This document shows positions 1 through 8,058 of a stretch of 64,000 bases of DNA, in pieces. This DNA comes from JACVRX01 sp963831385 (GTDB lineage Bacteria; Actinomycetota; Actinomycetes; Jiangellales; Jiangellaceae), in assembly GCA_963831385.1 (NCBI GenBank), contig CAWHPW010000014.1, positions 124,001 to 188,000 on the forward strand, read 5' to 3'. Each line of letters begins with the position of its first letter. Position 1 is the stretch's first letter. Under the pieces are notes generated by a model. It saw only the letters and a list, made by a program, of their open reading frames with translations, did no database searches and was not told the origin of the DNA. A program made the translations under genes and the position numbers.

Positions 1-592
1 GGCTTGCGGTAACGAATCCCCTAGCCCGCGCATCCCGCAGCGCTGTGCGGGTCACCAAGGCGGCCAAGCCGCGACGACGTGTATCCGGTCGGGTGGCGAC
101 GAAGGAGATGTTCGCGTCGGTTCCCACCGGTATGACGATCAATCCGGATTCGAATCCCGTGGTGGCGTAGGCGCGCAGGCCGGGCACGCCCGTGACCAGT
201 TCGGCAGTGACGCCGTTCAATTCCGCGATGACGCCTGGATCGACGTCGGCGATCACTGAGCCTGCGTCGACGTCGTCTACGTCCGCGTTAGCCAACTGGC
301 ACAACATCGGCCGGGTTGTCACGTCCCGCCGAAATCCCTCGGTCTCCAGGATCTCGGCGAGGGGCCGGTCCGCGAACTCTGACCATACGGCGTACTCGTC
401 GACACCCGCGTATACGTTGGCAATGGCGTCCAGCGCCGTCGGTCTTGTCAGGATGGCGTTGTTGAGTACCGGATCGGGGAAGCGGGCTGCGACGAAGCCT
501 TCCCCACGGACGACCACGGCGCCGGCATGTGGCACGGCGGCGGACTCCCACGAGCCGACGAGCGACGCGAAATAGCGCCTGAAATCATCCAC
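1..592 (-). CDS. GNAT family N-acetyltransferase, C-terminus beyond window
   Basis: About 197 codons are readable from a GTG at 592 to the left edge, where the frame is still open, so the C-terminus is missing. The visible C-terminal part reads ISFVATRPDTRRRGLAALVT, which is GNAT motif A with the R-x-x-G-x-A pyrophosphate loop that binds acetyl-CoA. The family transfers an acetyl group to an amine; the substrate cannot be told from sequence. The GTG lies 15 bases after the stop of the upstream endonuclease-like gene, in the same frame, so the two probably share a transcript. No strong ribosome binding site is visible, so the start is tentative. Confidence 0.75.
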   Translation of the reverse strand, partial: MDDFRRYFASLVGSWESAAVPHAGAVVVRGEGFVAARFPDPVLNNAILTRPTALDAIANVYAGVDEYAVWSEFADRPLAEILETEGFRRDVTTRPMLCQLANADVDDVDAGSVIADVDPGVIAELNGVTAELVTGVPGLRAYATTGFESGLIVIPVGTDANISFVATRPDTRRRGLAALVTRTALRDARARGFVTAS

Positions 593-607
593 GGCCGCCG
601 AGACCGA

Positions 608-1319
608 TCACTCGAAGTCGACGACGAGCGGTCGATGATCCGACCCGGTCGCGGCAACGACAGATGCCGCCGTCGGGTGAACATCCGGTGAGTGCAGTAC
701 GACGTCGATGCGCCGGGTTGGCGCGGTGGCCGGGTAGGTGAATCCGCGGCCGCTCCCGACGGTCCAGGCATCCCGCAGGACGGCGGTGATCGCGGCCATC
801 TCGGCCGAGTCGGGCCGAGCGTTCAGGTCGGCAAGCAGGACGCACGGTCCGACCCGGGACGCGATACTGGTCGCCACTGCGCCAGCCTGTAACGCCCGCT
901 GTCCTGTGTCGTGCGCCTCCAGATGGGTCGTGTAGACATCCAGCCCGCGGCCACCGATATCTATCTGCACGCGTAGCAACGCCCGTTGCTCGACCGCGGC
1001 CGTGCGCGGCAGCAGTACGTTGTTGCGCCTGACGATGGGGTTGCGAGCCAGGATCGCGTTGCCGTATTTGCGCCGTGGTTCGACCCGGGCTGGCCGGCTC
1101 GAGGTCGAGAGCCGCTCCGTAGGCCAGCCGCATTCCCAGCATGCGTGACAGCACGCGGGCCTGGTCAGCGAACTCGCTTCGATCGGCGAACCGCCGATCC
1201 ACCTCTTGCAAGCCGACGACGTCGATCTGCTGGGATTCGATGGTTTCGGCGGTTCGCTGGAGATCCAACCGGCCATCCACGCCGACCCCGTGATGAATGT
1301 TGAATGTCATCGCTCGCAT
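608..1319 (-). CDS. Endonuclease/exonuclease/phosphatase family protein, frameshifted
   Basis: The N-terminal part (MTFNIHHGVG, then VVGLQEVD with the metal-binding Glu) runs in one frame from 1319. The C-terminal part (YGNAILARNP, TTHLEAH, LLADLNARP, and the closing GSDHRPLVVDFE with the catalytic Asp-His) runs in another frame down to 608. Together they form a complete metal-dependent phosphoesterase of about 235 residues. The switch lies near 1075-1095, in a GC-rich stretch containing CCCGGG; one surplus base explains it. Family members cut phosphodiester or phosphomonoester bonds in nucleic acids, lipids or inositol phosphates; the substrate here is unknown. Every catalytic motif is conserved, so a sequencing error or very recent mutation is likelier than old decay. 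Confidence 0.8.
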
Positions 1320-1512
1320 GGTTGATCCAACCGCTTCATGCCGACCCCGGGTGTGACGTATCCGCGCAAGAGTGACATGCTTGCCGCCGCATCAACCGAA
1401 GACGAAGCGAGCCTCGGTCCGCGGAGACAACACGGGTCTTTGCGGGCAGCGAGGGTGTGGGACGGCTTGGCACATGGCACCACGACACCGGGCGCACAAG
1501 TCTCGGTCTGGA

Positions 1513-3169
1513 ATGATCCGCCCGATTGCAGTGATCGCGTTGATTGCTGTCGCGGCCACCGCAGGGATCGTCGCCCTGGCGCAAGGAGACTCTGGCGGCA
1601 CCGCCGAGACAACTGGGGCTGCTCCAGAAACCACCGGGTGCGAGACAACGCTGCGGATTGTCACGGCCAGGTCGTTTGCCCCGGTGCTGACGGAATTGGC
1701 GCCCTCGCTCGGCGCCGGTGACAACTGCGCGAATCTCGAAGTCGAAGTTGTTGACGGACGTGCCGCGCCGGCGCAGGTGGCCGAGTTCGACGCGCACGTC
1801 TGGATACCCGACGATGCGGCGTGGGCAGGCACGGCCGGCTCCCTGGAGCTGGCCGGGGCCGAGGCCGAGGACGCCGAGGCCCAGGCTGAGGTCGCCGGCT
1901 CGGGGACCGTTGTCGCGACGAGCCCGATCTACATGGTCACCGATGAGGCCACGGCTGAGAAGGTGGCCGACGCCGGCGGCAGCTGGCGTGGGCTCGCTGA
2001 TCTGGTGACGAGCGATTCGGGAGTCAACTTGGTCGTCCGCGATCCAGCTGGCTCAGGGGACGGCTTGATCGGCGTGGGCTCCGTCGGCGAGGCGGTATGG
2101 CAGGCCGACGGGATGAATGCCTCCGCCGAGGCGCTGGCTACGGCGCTGCCGACCACCAATACGGTGGCCAACCAGGCCGTGCCCGTCGAAGCTGGAGACG
2201 TCGGCTTGGTCGCCGAGTACGCGCTGATCCGCCTGCTGGAGAATCCCAACCGCGAGGCAGCGGCCGGCGTGCGGAACGCCGCGGTGTTGACCGGTTCGGA
2301 CTACACCGCGGAGTTGCGGTTTACCTGGCTGCCAACCGCGGCTGCGGCCGAGGACCCTGCGCTCGCCGGGCCACTGGAGCGCGTGCTGACGGCACTCACC
2401 GGGCCCGAGGCCGATGCCGCTCTCGCCGCTGCAGGTCTGCGCCGTCCGGACGGGCCGCCACCGCCTGGTCCGGCCGCTGAACGGATGCCGGAGATCTCCG
2501 TCGCGCCGTTCGACGTAATGGACTCGCACGCCGTCGATCACGTGTTCGCCACCTGGTACGAGGCGGACCGGCAGAGCGCGATTCTGGTGGTGGTCGACGT
2601 GTCCGGCTCGATGAGCGAACCGGAAAGCTCGCCGCTCATCCGCGTCGTCGCGGACGGTGTCGCGGCCCTTGCCGATGAGATGCCAGACGGGTCCGAACTG
2701 GGGTTGTGGGAGTTCGCTTCTCTGCTCGACCCGCCACTGGACTACCGGAGTCTGCTGCCCCTGCGCCCCAATGGATGCTGCGCAGCGCGCCCAGGCCGAC
2801 GCCGTTATCGGCGCGCTGGACGCCGGAGCTTCGGGGACTGGTCTCTACGACACGATCCTCGCGGCGTACCTGGCCGCGCAAGAGGACTATCGCAACGGCG
2901 TTCCCAACCACGTCATCGTCTTCACTGACGGGAAGAACGAAGATGATCTCGAGACCATCACCCTCGAACAGCTGACTCAGAGTCTCGTCGACGCGCAGGA
3001 CCCGGAGCGGCCCGTCTCGCTGACGCTCGTCTTGTTCGGTCCGGAGCCGCAACAGGACCTGCTGAGGGCCGCGCTGGAGCCGGTCAAGGCCGACGTCGAG
3101 GCGTTGGCGCAGCCCGAAGAGGTGCGCCCGATGTTCATCCACCTCGCCGCCGGCGGCGTACATCACTGA
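1513..3169 (+). CDS. Substrate-binding-like plus VWA domain protein, frameshifted
   Basis: Starts at ATG 1513, giving a signal peptide (MIRPIAVIALIAVAATAGIV); the frame opens further upstream but without signal-like sequence. Residues 40-320 resemble a periplasmic binding protein of the molybdate/sulfate type. A VWA domain follows, with the MIDAS motif DVSGSMS near residue 361. The reading frame shifts near 2773 at CGCCCCAATGG: removing one C from the four-C run joins LLPLRP to MDAAQRAQAD and restores the rest of the VWA domain (VIVFTDGKNED) to a stop at 3167-3169. The repaired protein would be about 550 residues, exported, and perhaps binds a ligand or partner outside the cell. As written, the VWA domain is cut in half. 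Confidence 0.8.
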
Positions 3170-3254
3170 CAGACTCCTGCGCGGGTGTCGGCTGGCCGCC
3201 CGAGAGATCACCCGGGCCAGGTGATGGCCGCGGGCGTCAACCGCTCGTAATGTC

Positions 3255-4118
3255 ATGACCAGGAGCGATCCAGCCGCCGTAGCTGAACGGCGGGGACGGG
3301 CGGATCAGATGACGACACGGCGCACCGCCGACGGCGTTTACGCGCCGGCCGACGTCGACCTTGTCGTTGTCGAGGCCACGGTCTCTCGGACGACGCGCGA
3401 GGCGTCGACGGATCAGCCGACCGGGCTGTGGCGGGCCGCGCGGCTTGCGCTCGGGGCCGCAGAAACGGTTGGCGACACCGTGGCGGTCCCGGTAGAGCAT
3501 CGGAGCCAACCGGCCGCGGTCGGCTGGAACGTGGCCGTCGGCGCAGGACTGCTCGCGGGGGCGGGTGTCGGCGCCGCGGGTCGGCTCGCGGCTCGAATCG
3601 TGCGGCCGGTAACTACTGTCGTGCTGCACCCGCCGCTCGTGCCGGAAGAGTGGCACCCGGCCCGCGGCGTCGAGGCACTGGCCCGGCTGGGTGGGCAGGA
3701 ACGCGTATCGGCACGGAGGGATCTCGACCGTATGGTCACGGCGTTGATCCCCGTCGTGGTCGAGGAGGTTGTCGCTCGGATCGACCTCGACGCGATAGCG
3801 CAGCAGATCGACATCGACGCGATCATCGCCCGCATCGACATCGTCGCGCTGGCCGAGGATGTGATTGAGGGCATTGATCTGCCGGAGATCATCCGTGAGT
3901 CGACGGGAACGGTGGCATCCGAGGTCGTGCGGGGGGTTCGGATGCAGAGCATCGACGCCGACGAGGCCGTGGCGCGCGTCGTCGACCGCTTGTTCCTCCG
4001 GCGGCGACGTCGTGCTACGGATGCACCCGGCGAACCGCTGGCCCTCAGCGAGGTGGACGGCGCCGCCGTGACCGCACCCGCAGCGGGTGACGGGGTTCGG
4101 CCACAGGCGCCAGCATGA
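3255..4118 (+). CDS. Conserved actinobacterial protein with IDxDxI repeat
   Basis: This 287-residue protein has no enzyme motif I recognise. A glycine/alanine-rich stretch near residues 90-115 could be a weak membrane segment. Residues 160-210 hold a degenerate 9-10 residue repeat (RIDLDAIAQQ, IDIDAIIAR, IDIVALAED, IEGIDLPEI) in which hydrophobic and acidic residues alternate. The C-terminus is arginine-rich (FLRRRRRA). An internal ATG at 3309 is an alternative start. Its stop overlaps the start of the RDD gene by ATGA, a translational coupling that suggests a membrane-associated partnership. Homologues next to RDD proteins are familiar in actinobacteria, but their function is not known to me. 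Confidence 0.75.
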   Translation: MTRSDPAAVAERRGRADQMTTRRTADGVYAPADVDLVVVEATVSRTTREASTDQPTGLWRAARLALGAAETVGDTVAVPVEHRSQPAAVGWNVAVGAGLLAGAGVGAAGRLAARIVRPVTTVVLHPPLVPEEWHPARGVEALARLGGQERVSARRDLDRMVTALIPVVVEEVVARIDLDAIAQQIDIDAIIARIDIVALAEDVIEGIDLPEIIRESTGTVASEVVRGVRMQSIDADEAVARVVDRLFLRRRRRATDAPGEPLALSEVDGAAVTAPAAGDGVRPQAPA

Positions 4119-4600
4119 CCCGAACCGTCTCGTCCATTCCGAGGGAAGCCCGCGCGCACCAAGGGCATCGGGCGGGTCTGGTCAGCCGGTTACTCGCCAT
4201 CGGAGTAGATCTGGCCGTCACCGTGACGACACTCGTCGTGCTCTACGCCGCCTGGGCCACGCTGCGATTCATTCTCGATCCAAGTGGGTTCGAGTTCCCG
4301 ATGCTGCCGCTCGTGGGCGACTGGTCTCTGAGCATGGCCATTCTCACCGTGTATCTCACCGCATCGTGGTCGACGACTGGCCGGTCGTACGGTCAGCACC
4401 TGATGGGGCTGCGGGTCGTGAACGTGCACGGCGGCCGACTGGGCTTGGCGCTGGCGTTTCTGCGTGCAGCGTTCTGCGTTGTCTTCCCGGTGGGCGTGTT
4501 CTGGGTCGCCTTCAGCCGTCAGAACCGATCGCTGCAGGATGTGGTGCTTCGCACGTCGGTCATCCACGACTGGATGATTCGGGTGCCACCGAAGGACTGA
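4115..4600 (+). CDS. RDD family membrane protein
   Basis: 161 residues. It begins with the conserved R-x-x-A-x-x-x-D pattern (SRLLAIGVDLAV), which names the RDD family, followed by hydrophobic helices at about 25-45, 62-82 and 110-130. GRSYGQHLMGLRVVN is the usual central loop. RDD proteins are inner-membrane proteins; some act in Na+/H+ exchange, most are uncharacterised. It overlaps the upstream gene by four bases (ATGA), so they form an operon. Its 3' end overlaps the 3' end of the convergent yihY-like gene by 41 bases. Confidence 0.88.
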   Translation: MTRTVSSIPREARAHQGHRAGLVSRLLAIGVDLAVTVTTLVVLYAAWATLRFILDPSGFEFPMLPLVGDWSLSMAILTVYLTASWSTTGRSYGQHLMGLRVVNVHGGRLGLALAFLRAAFCVVFPVGVFWVAFSRQNRSLQDVVLRTSVIHDWMIRVPPKD

Positions 4601-5495
4601 CCGCGGTGACCGGCTCCGGTTCGCTCGCGGGTCCCCGAATCAGTCGGCCGAGCCATCCCTCGTCGGTCGCGATCACTTCTCCGATCAATGTCGCTCCGAG
4701 GAAGCAGAACGACATGACGTAGAGCCACGCGATGTAGGTGAACGCGACCCCGATCGTCCCGTACCGGTCAGCGCTGGTTTCCAATGCCCGGGGCAGAAAA
4801 GCAGCGCTCGCGGGCCGCACCACCAGCATGATCAGGCCGAAGACAAAGGCCCCCGGAAGCAGGAGGCGGGCTGGCAGCTGTCCGGCGAGGAGCAGCAGCG
4901 GGATCAGCAAGGCAATCGCCGTATCGAGCGTGAGGGGAACCAGCCAACCCCAGGTGTCCGCCGCCGGCAGCCCGTCGACCACCCTGATCAGCCACCTGAT
5001 CAGCACCAGGTACCCGACCACCGTCAGAACCGCGCCCAGCCAGCGCCAGGCCACATTGATCCCGGCCCTCGGGCGCGGCAAGTCCCAGATGGCGGCGAAC
5101 GCTCGCGTCAAGGCTCGGGAAAGGCTGGTCGCCGAGATCAGCACCACCAGAGTGCCGATGACACCGAACCCGCTGCCCTCAGTGTTCGCCAAGGCGTCTT
5201 GCAGGATGTTCTCGGTCTCCTCTGGAACCCCGACGGCATCGGCCACGGCATCGCTGTTGCGGCTGCCGAGCCAGACTGCCGCCATGATCAGGATCGGGAA
5301 AACGGAGGTGAACACCTGAGCGGCAACCGTCATCGATCGGTCGAACATCTGCACCCTGATGAATCGAGCCGTGAGACGCAGCAGGCTCCGGCCGATCCAG
5401 TTGCCCATTACCCACGCCACTGCGGGACGGAGCCGCGGCGGTGTCCGCGCGATGATCTGCGCCCCCTCGGCGGCCGACCGGTCGCTGTCTGTCAC
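4560..5495 (-). CDS. YihY/virulence factor BrkB family membrane protein
   Basis: 311 residues with about six hydrophobic helices (for example VFTSVFPILIMAAVWLG, VIGTLVVLISATSLSRAL, LLIPLLLLAGQLP and the late helix YIAWLYVMSFCFLGATLIGE). The spacing and the Y-x-A-x-L-Y-V pattern near residue 255 match YihY/BrkB proteins, once called ribonuclease BN by mistake. The cellular role is unresolved. The ATG overlaps the stop of the PPOX gene by four bases, so it is the last gene of hspR-PPOX-yihY. The 3' end runs 41 bases into the convergent RDD gene. Confidence 0.88.
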   Translation of the reverse strand: MTDSDRSAAEGAQIIARTPPRLRPAVAWVMGNWIGRSLLRLTARFIRVQMFDRSMTVAAQVFTSVFPILIMAAVWLGSRNSDAVADAVGVPEETENILQDALANTEGSGFGVIGTLVVLISATSLSRALTRAFAAIWDLPRPRAGINVAWRWLGAVLTVVGYLVLIRWLIRVVDGLPAADTWGWLVPLTLDTAIALLIPLLLLAGQLPARLLLPGAFVFGLIMLVVRPASAAFLPRALETSADRYGTIGVAFTYIAWLYVMSFCFLGATLIGEVIATDEGWLGRLIRGPASEPEPVTAVSPSVAPESSSRG

Positions 5496-5938
5496 GACGG
5501 TCTCCCTCCGAACCCGGCCTGGTCACCGTACTGCCAACCGGTCCACGAACTGATCGTCACGACCAGCACCGGACCTATGGGCGGGTCGTCGCGGTACTGG
5601 CGGTACTTCGCAGCCAATGCGTGTATCGCTGCGGCCCGAACGACGTCGTCATGCGCGGTCTCGGCGGTTCCGTCTGCCCGCACCCACCACAACCGGCGCC
5701 AGTCTTCGTCGTACTGATCGCACAGGACCGCCACCGACGGGTTCTCGGCGATGTTGCTGAGACGCCGCAGCGCAGTAGTCGACTTCGGCTTGTGGTCGAC
5801 CGAGGTGACGACGCGATCGTCGACGACGGCAAAGGTCACCGGGACGATATGCGGCCGACGATCCGAGCCCGAGGTGGCGAGATATCCGACGCGGGCAGCG
5901 GTCATCCGGTCGCGGCAGGCCTGGCGGTCCAACCGCAT
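5492..5938 (-). CDS. PPOX-class F420-dependent oxidoreductase-like protein
   Basis: 148 residues from ATG 5938. The pattern A-R-V-G-Y-L-A-T near residue 15, P-H-I-V-P-V-T-F near 28 and the W-R-x-L-W-W-V-R segment near 80 match the small split-barrel flavin/F420 oxidoreductases annotated as the TIGR03668-type PPOX class. These bind F420 or FMN and reduce small molecules; the substrate is unknown. The gene follows hspR by seven bases and overlaps yihY by ATGA. Linkage to the heat-shock regulator suggests co-expression under protein stress, which is inference from position only. Confidence 0.82.
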   Translation of the reverse strand: MRLDRQACRDRMTAARVGYLATSGSDRRPHIVPVTFAVVDDRVVTSVDHKPKSTTALRRLSNIAENPSVAVLCDQYDEDWRRLWWVRADGTAETAHDDVVRAAAIHALAAKYRQYRDDPPIGPVLVVTISSWTGWQYGDQAGFGGRPS

Positions 5939-5945
5939 TCGACGC

Positions 5946-6251
5946 TCAGTTCTCGTCGCCGGAGTCGCGGAGCCGGTCGAACTGCGCGCGTAGCTGGCTG
6001 TTCTCGGCCTCCAGGTCGAGGGCGTGCCGGATGCCCGCGAGGTTGAGCCCAGCGGCCGCGAGCGCGTTGATCCGCAGCAGTCGAACGAGATCGTCGTCGC
6101 TGTACCGGCGGACACCGCCGTCGGACCGGGCCGGCGTGAGGAGTCCGCCACGCTCGTAGGCCCGCAGCGTATGCGGCTCGATGCCGGTCAACTCGGCGGC
6201 CACGGAGATCGAGTACACACCGCGGTCGCTGCGTCGCTCCGGCCCCGTCAT
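5946..6251 (-). CDS. hspR: MerR-family heat-shock repressor HspR-like
   Basis: 101 residues. The winged HTH (YSISVAAELTGIEPHTLRAYE, then GLLTP and GGVRRYSDDDL) is the MerR/HspR type, followed by a short coiled coil (ALDLEAENSQLRAQFDRL). HspR represses chaperone genes by binding the HAIR inverted repeat. A near-perfect HAIR lies 90 bases upstream at 6341-6361, and a divergent hsp20 gene is on the other side, so the assignment rests on both domain and site. It is shorter than classical HspR of the dnaK operon (about 125 residues), so it is probably a dedicated Hsp20 regulator. It heads the operon with the PPOX and YihY genes. Confidence 0.85.
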   Translation of the reverse strand: MTGPERRSDRGVYSISVAAELTGIEPHTLRAYERGGLLTPARSDGGVRRYSDDDLVRLLRINALAAAGLNLAGIRHALDLEAENSQLRAQFDRLRDSGDEN

Positions 6252-6340
6252 GCCTGCCGTCCCTCTGTAGAAGAGTTCACTACTCTGAATAGAAGATTGC
6301 CTCTTGACGAAGAGAGATAACAGATGATAGAAGAAAGTTA

Positions 6341-6361
6341 GTTGAGTCCGACGGACTCAAC
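6341..6361. promoter_or_regulatory. HAIR operator for HspR
   Basis: GTTGAGT, seven bases, then ACTCAAC. The known HAIR consensus is CTTGAGT-N7-ACTCAAG; only the outermost base of each arm differs. It sits between divergent hspR and hsp20, 36 bases before the chosen hsp20 start. The surrounding 6270-6345 is strikingly AT-rich compared with the rest of the window and includes TTGACG at 6304-6309, so both promoters probably lie here. Confidence 0.88.
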
Positions 6362-6396
6362 AAAGTGTCCGCCCAACGGGATGAGAGGTGAGGACG

Positions 6397-6819
6397 ATGT
6401 TGATGCGGACCGACCCGTTCCGCGAGTTCGACCGGCTGACTCAGCAGCTGTTCAACGCCTCGCAGCGGCCGACCGCGATGCCCATCGACGCGTACCGCAA
6501 GGACGACTGGTTCTATGTGCACTTCGACCTGCCCGGTGTCCGGGCCGACGAGGTCGACCTCACCGTCGAGCGCAACGTGCTGACGGTTCGGGCCGAGCGC
6601 ACTGGCGCGTCCGATGACGGCGTCGAACTGATCGCCGCCGAGCGGCCGCAGGGCACGTTCACCCGGCAGTTGTTCCTCGGCGACACTCTCGACACCGAAA
6701 AGCTGGAGGCCGACTACGACGCCGGCGTGCTGACCGTCCGGATTCCCGTAGCCGAGCAGGCCAAGCCGCGCCGGGTCGAGATCAGCGGCTCCGACGAGCG
6801 CCGCCGGATCAGCGCCTAA
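6397..6819 (+). CDS. Hsp20/alpha-crystallin small heat-shock protein
   Basis: 140 residues from ATG 6397, preceded by a strong GAGGTGAGGA ribosome site (an in-frame GTG at 6388 and ATG at 6403 are alternatives). It holds the alpha-crystallin domain (DDWFYVHFDLPGV, VERNVLTVRAER, RQLFLGDTLD) and the family signature A-x-x-x-x-G-V-L (ADYDAGVLTVRIPV), with a short basic tail ending in R-R-I. Small Hsps form oligomers that hold unfolding proteins for refolding by other chaperones. The HAIR site just upstream argues for repression by the divergent HspR and induction by heat. Confidence 0.93.
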   Translation: MLMRTDPFREFDRLTQQLFNASQRPTAMPIDAYRKDDWFYVHFDLPGVRADEVDLTVERNVLTVRAERTGASDDGVELIAAERPQGTFTRQLFLGDTLDTEKLEADYDAGVLTVRIPVAEQAKPRRVEISGSDERRRISA

Positions 6820-6837
6820 TCTCGCCGTTGCTCGCCT

Positions 6838-6913
6838 GGCCGGGAATGCCGTCCCGCCCCGGGGCGCCTTCGGCGCCCCTACGCCCACCACACCCCGGAC
6901 GGCATTCCCGGCC
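6838..6913. terminator. Nested palindrome between convergent hsp20 and MEDS gene
   Basis: A 17-base perfect inverted repeat (GGCCGGGAATGCCGTCC at 6838-6854 and its complement at 6897-6913) encloses a second perfect hairpin, GGGGCGCC-TTC-GGCGCCCC (6861-6879). It lies 18 bases after the hsp20 stop and 69 bases before the end of the convergent gene. It could terminate transcription from both sides, although no U-tract follows either arm. Confidence 0.6.
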
Positions 6914-6982
6914 CTGCGGCCATGACCGCAAGACCGACTCCGGGGTCGGCACGGGCTCCCGGCGCCGGTCGAGCCCGGCGGG

Positions 6983-7945
6983 TCAGGTGATGTTCTTGTA
7001 GATCCGGATGACGTTGGCGGAGTCACCGACGACGATCTGGAGCAGGTCGCTCATCATGGCGGCCAGCAGGAGCCCACGTCCGCTGGTCTGGTCCGGGCTG
7101 ACCCGGCGCCGCCCGGCCAGCGGGTCGGTGATGCGGCCCTCGTCGGTGATCTCGCACACGACGGCTTCGTCATCGATCCACACCCGCAGCGTTCCGGGGC
7201 CGTCGGTATGCACGATGGTGTTCGTCGCGACTTCGTTCACAGCGATCTGAAGCTCGCGGATGCGTTCCTCGCTCATTCCGGCCCTGGCGGCGTGGGCGCC
7301 CACCAGCCTCCGGATAGAACGCAGGCTGGCAGCGCCGAACGTCATCGCCTCAGGGGCGTTCGGTGGATCCGGCAGTGGGAGCAGGCACGATGCGGCGACC
7401 GTCATCGGATCGGCGTATTGAACGCTGGCGGTGCGGGTGCCGTTGTCGTACACGAATGGATGGGTCCGGCCGACATCCTCCCGGACGGTGGGCCGAAGGC
7501 CGGCTGTGCCGTAAGCGCAGAGAATGGCGGCGTCCTGGTCCGCGAAGGCGAGGTTGATCAGCGCCTCGTGCTGCACGGCCCCTAGGTATCCGGCAGCGGA
7601 TCGGGTCGGCCAGGTTGGCTCGCCGACCATGCAGATCCGCTGACCCGGATGCTCGTCGGCGAACGCCTGAAGCACCGTCGGGATGATGCCGGCGGGATTG
7701 CGTCCTGCCAGTGTCATGTCGACATACGTCACGGCGTCCGCGTCCCGGCCAAGCGCGGCTTGCAGCGCGTCGATCCCAGCTGGCGGGACGGCGGCAAGGA
7801 GTGGTTCACCGTTGTCCAGGCCGGTACGCAGGAATGGCACCGTTGCGGCGAGGAACCCGTCGAGATCGGCGTAGAAGAACGCCTCGTGGGCAAGGCCCGT
7901 TTTTGGGCCGCCGGTGGCGGAAACAGGATCATTTCCGACCGTCAC
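6983..7945 (-). CDS. MEDS-domain anti-sigma/histidine-kinase-like ATPase
   Basis: 320 residues. Residues 18-190 are a MEDS domain (HEAFFYADLDGFLAATVPFL, and the GEP and EALINLAF motifs). Residues 210-320 form an RsbW-type HATPase_c with the N-box ELQIAVNEVATNTIVHTDG, the G1 box DEGRITDP and the G2 box GRGLLLAAMMSDLL. Such proteins are actinobacterial partner-switching regulators that bind anti-sigma antagonists; MEDS is thought to be a sensory domain. A STAS protein that could be such an antagonist is encoded at 37.1-37.4 kb, but any link is speculation. It stands alone, with no sigma factor beside it. Confidence 0.85.
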   Translation of the reverse strand: MTVGNDPVSATGGPKTGLAHEAFFYADLDGFLAATVPFLRTGLDNGEPLLAAVPPAGIDALQAALGRDADAVTYVDMTLAGRNPAGIIPTVLQAFADEHPGQRICMVGEPTWPTRSAAGYLGAVQHEALINLAFADQDAAILCAYGTAGLRPTVREDVGRTHPFVYDNGTRTASVQYADPMTVAASCLLPLPDPPNAPEAMTFGAASLRSIRRLVGAHAARAGMSEERIRELQIAVNEVATNTIVHTDGPGTLRVWIDDEAVVCEITDEGRITDPLAGRRRVSPDQTSGRGLLLAAMMSDLLQIVVGDSANVIRIYKNIT

Positions 7946-8058
7946 GCCACGTCACCTCGCCCCGGGGCCACAGCCGCGGGAATCGGAGGCAACTGGTGCC
8001 CGGTCGGACCGCTGCATCCCTGTGAGTATGCCCCTGCTGGCCGGGAGAGCCTCGAGAG

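Noticed and set aside
192..575. Plus-strand open frame of 127 codons rich in Ser/Thr/Ala
   Set aside because: It is the antisense of the partial GNAT gene, whose motif A is clear on the minus strand; the composition is typical of a shadow frame.
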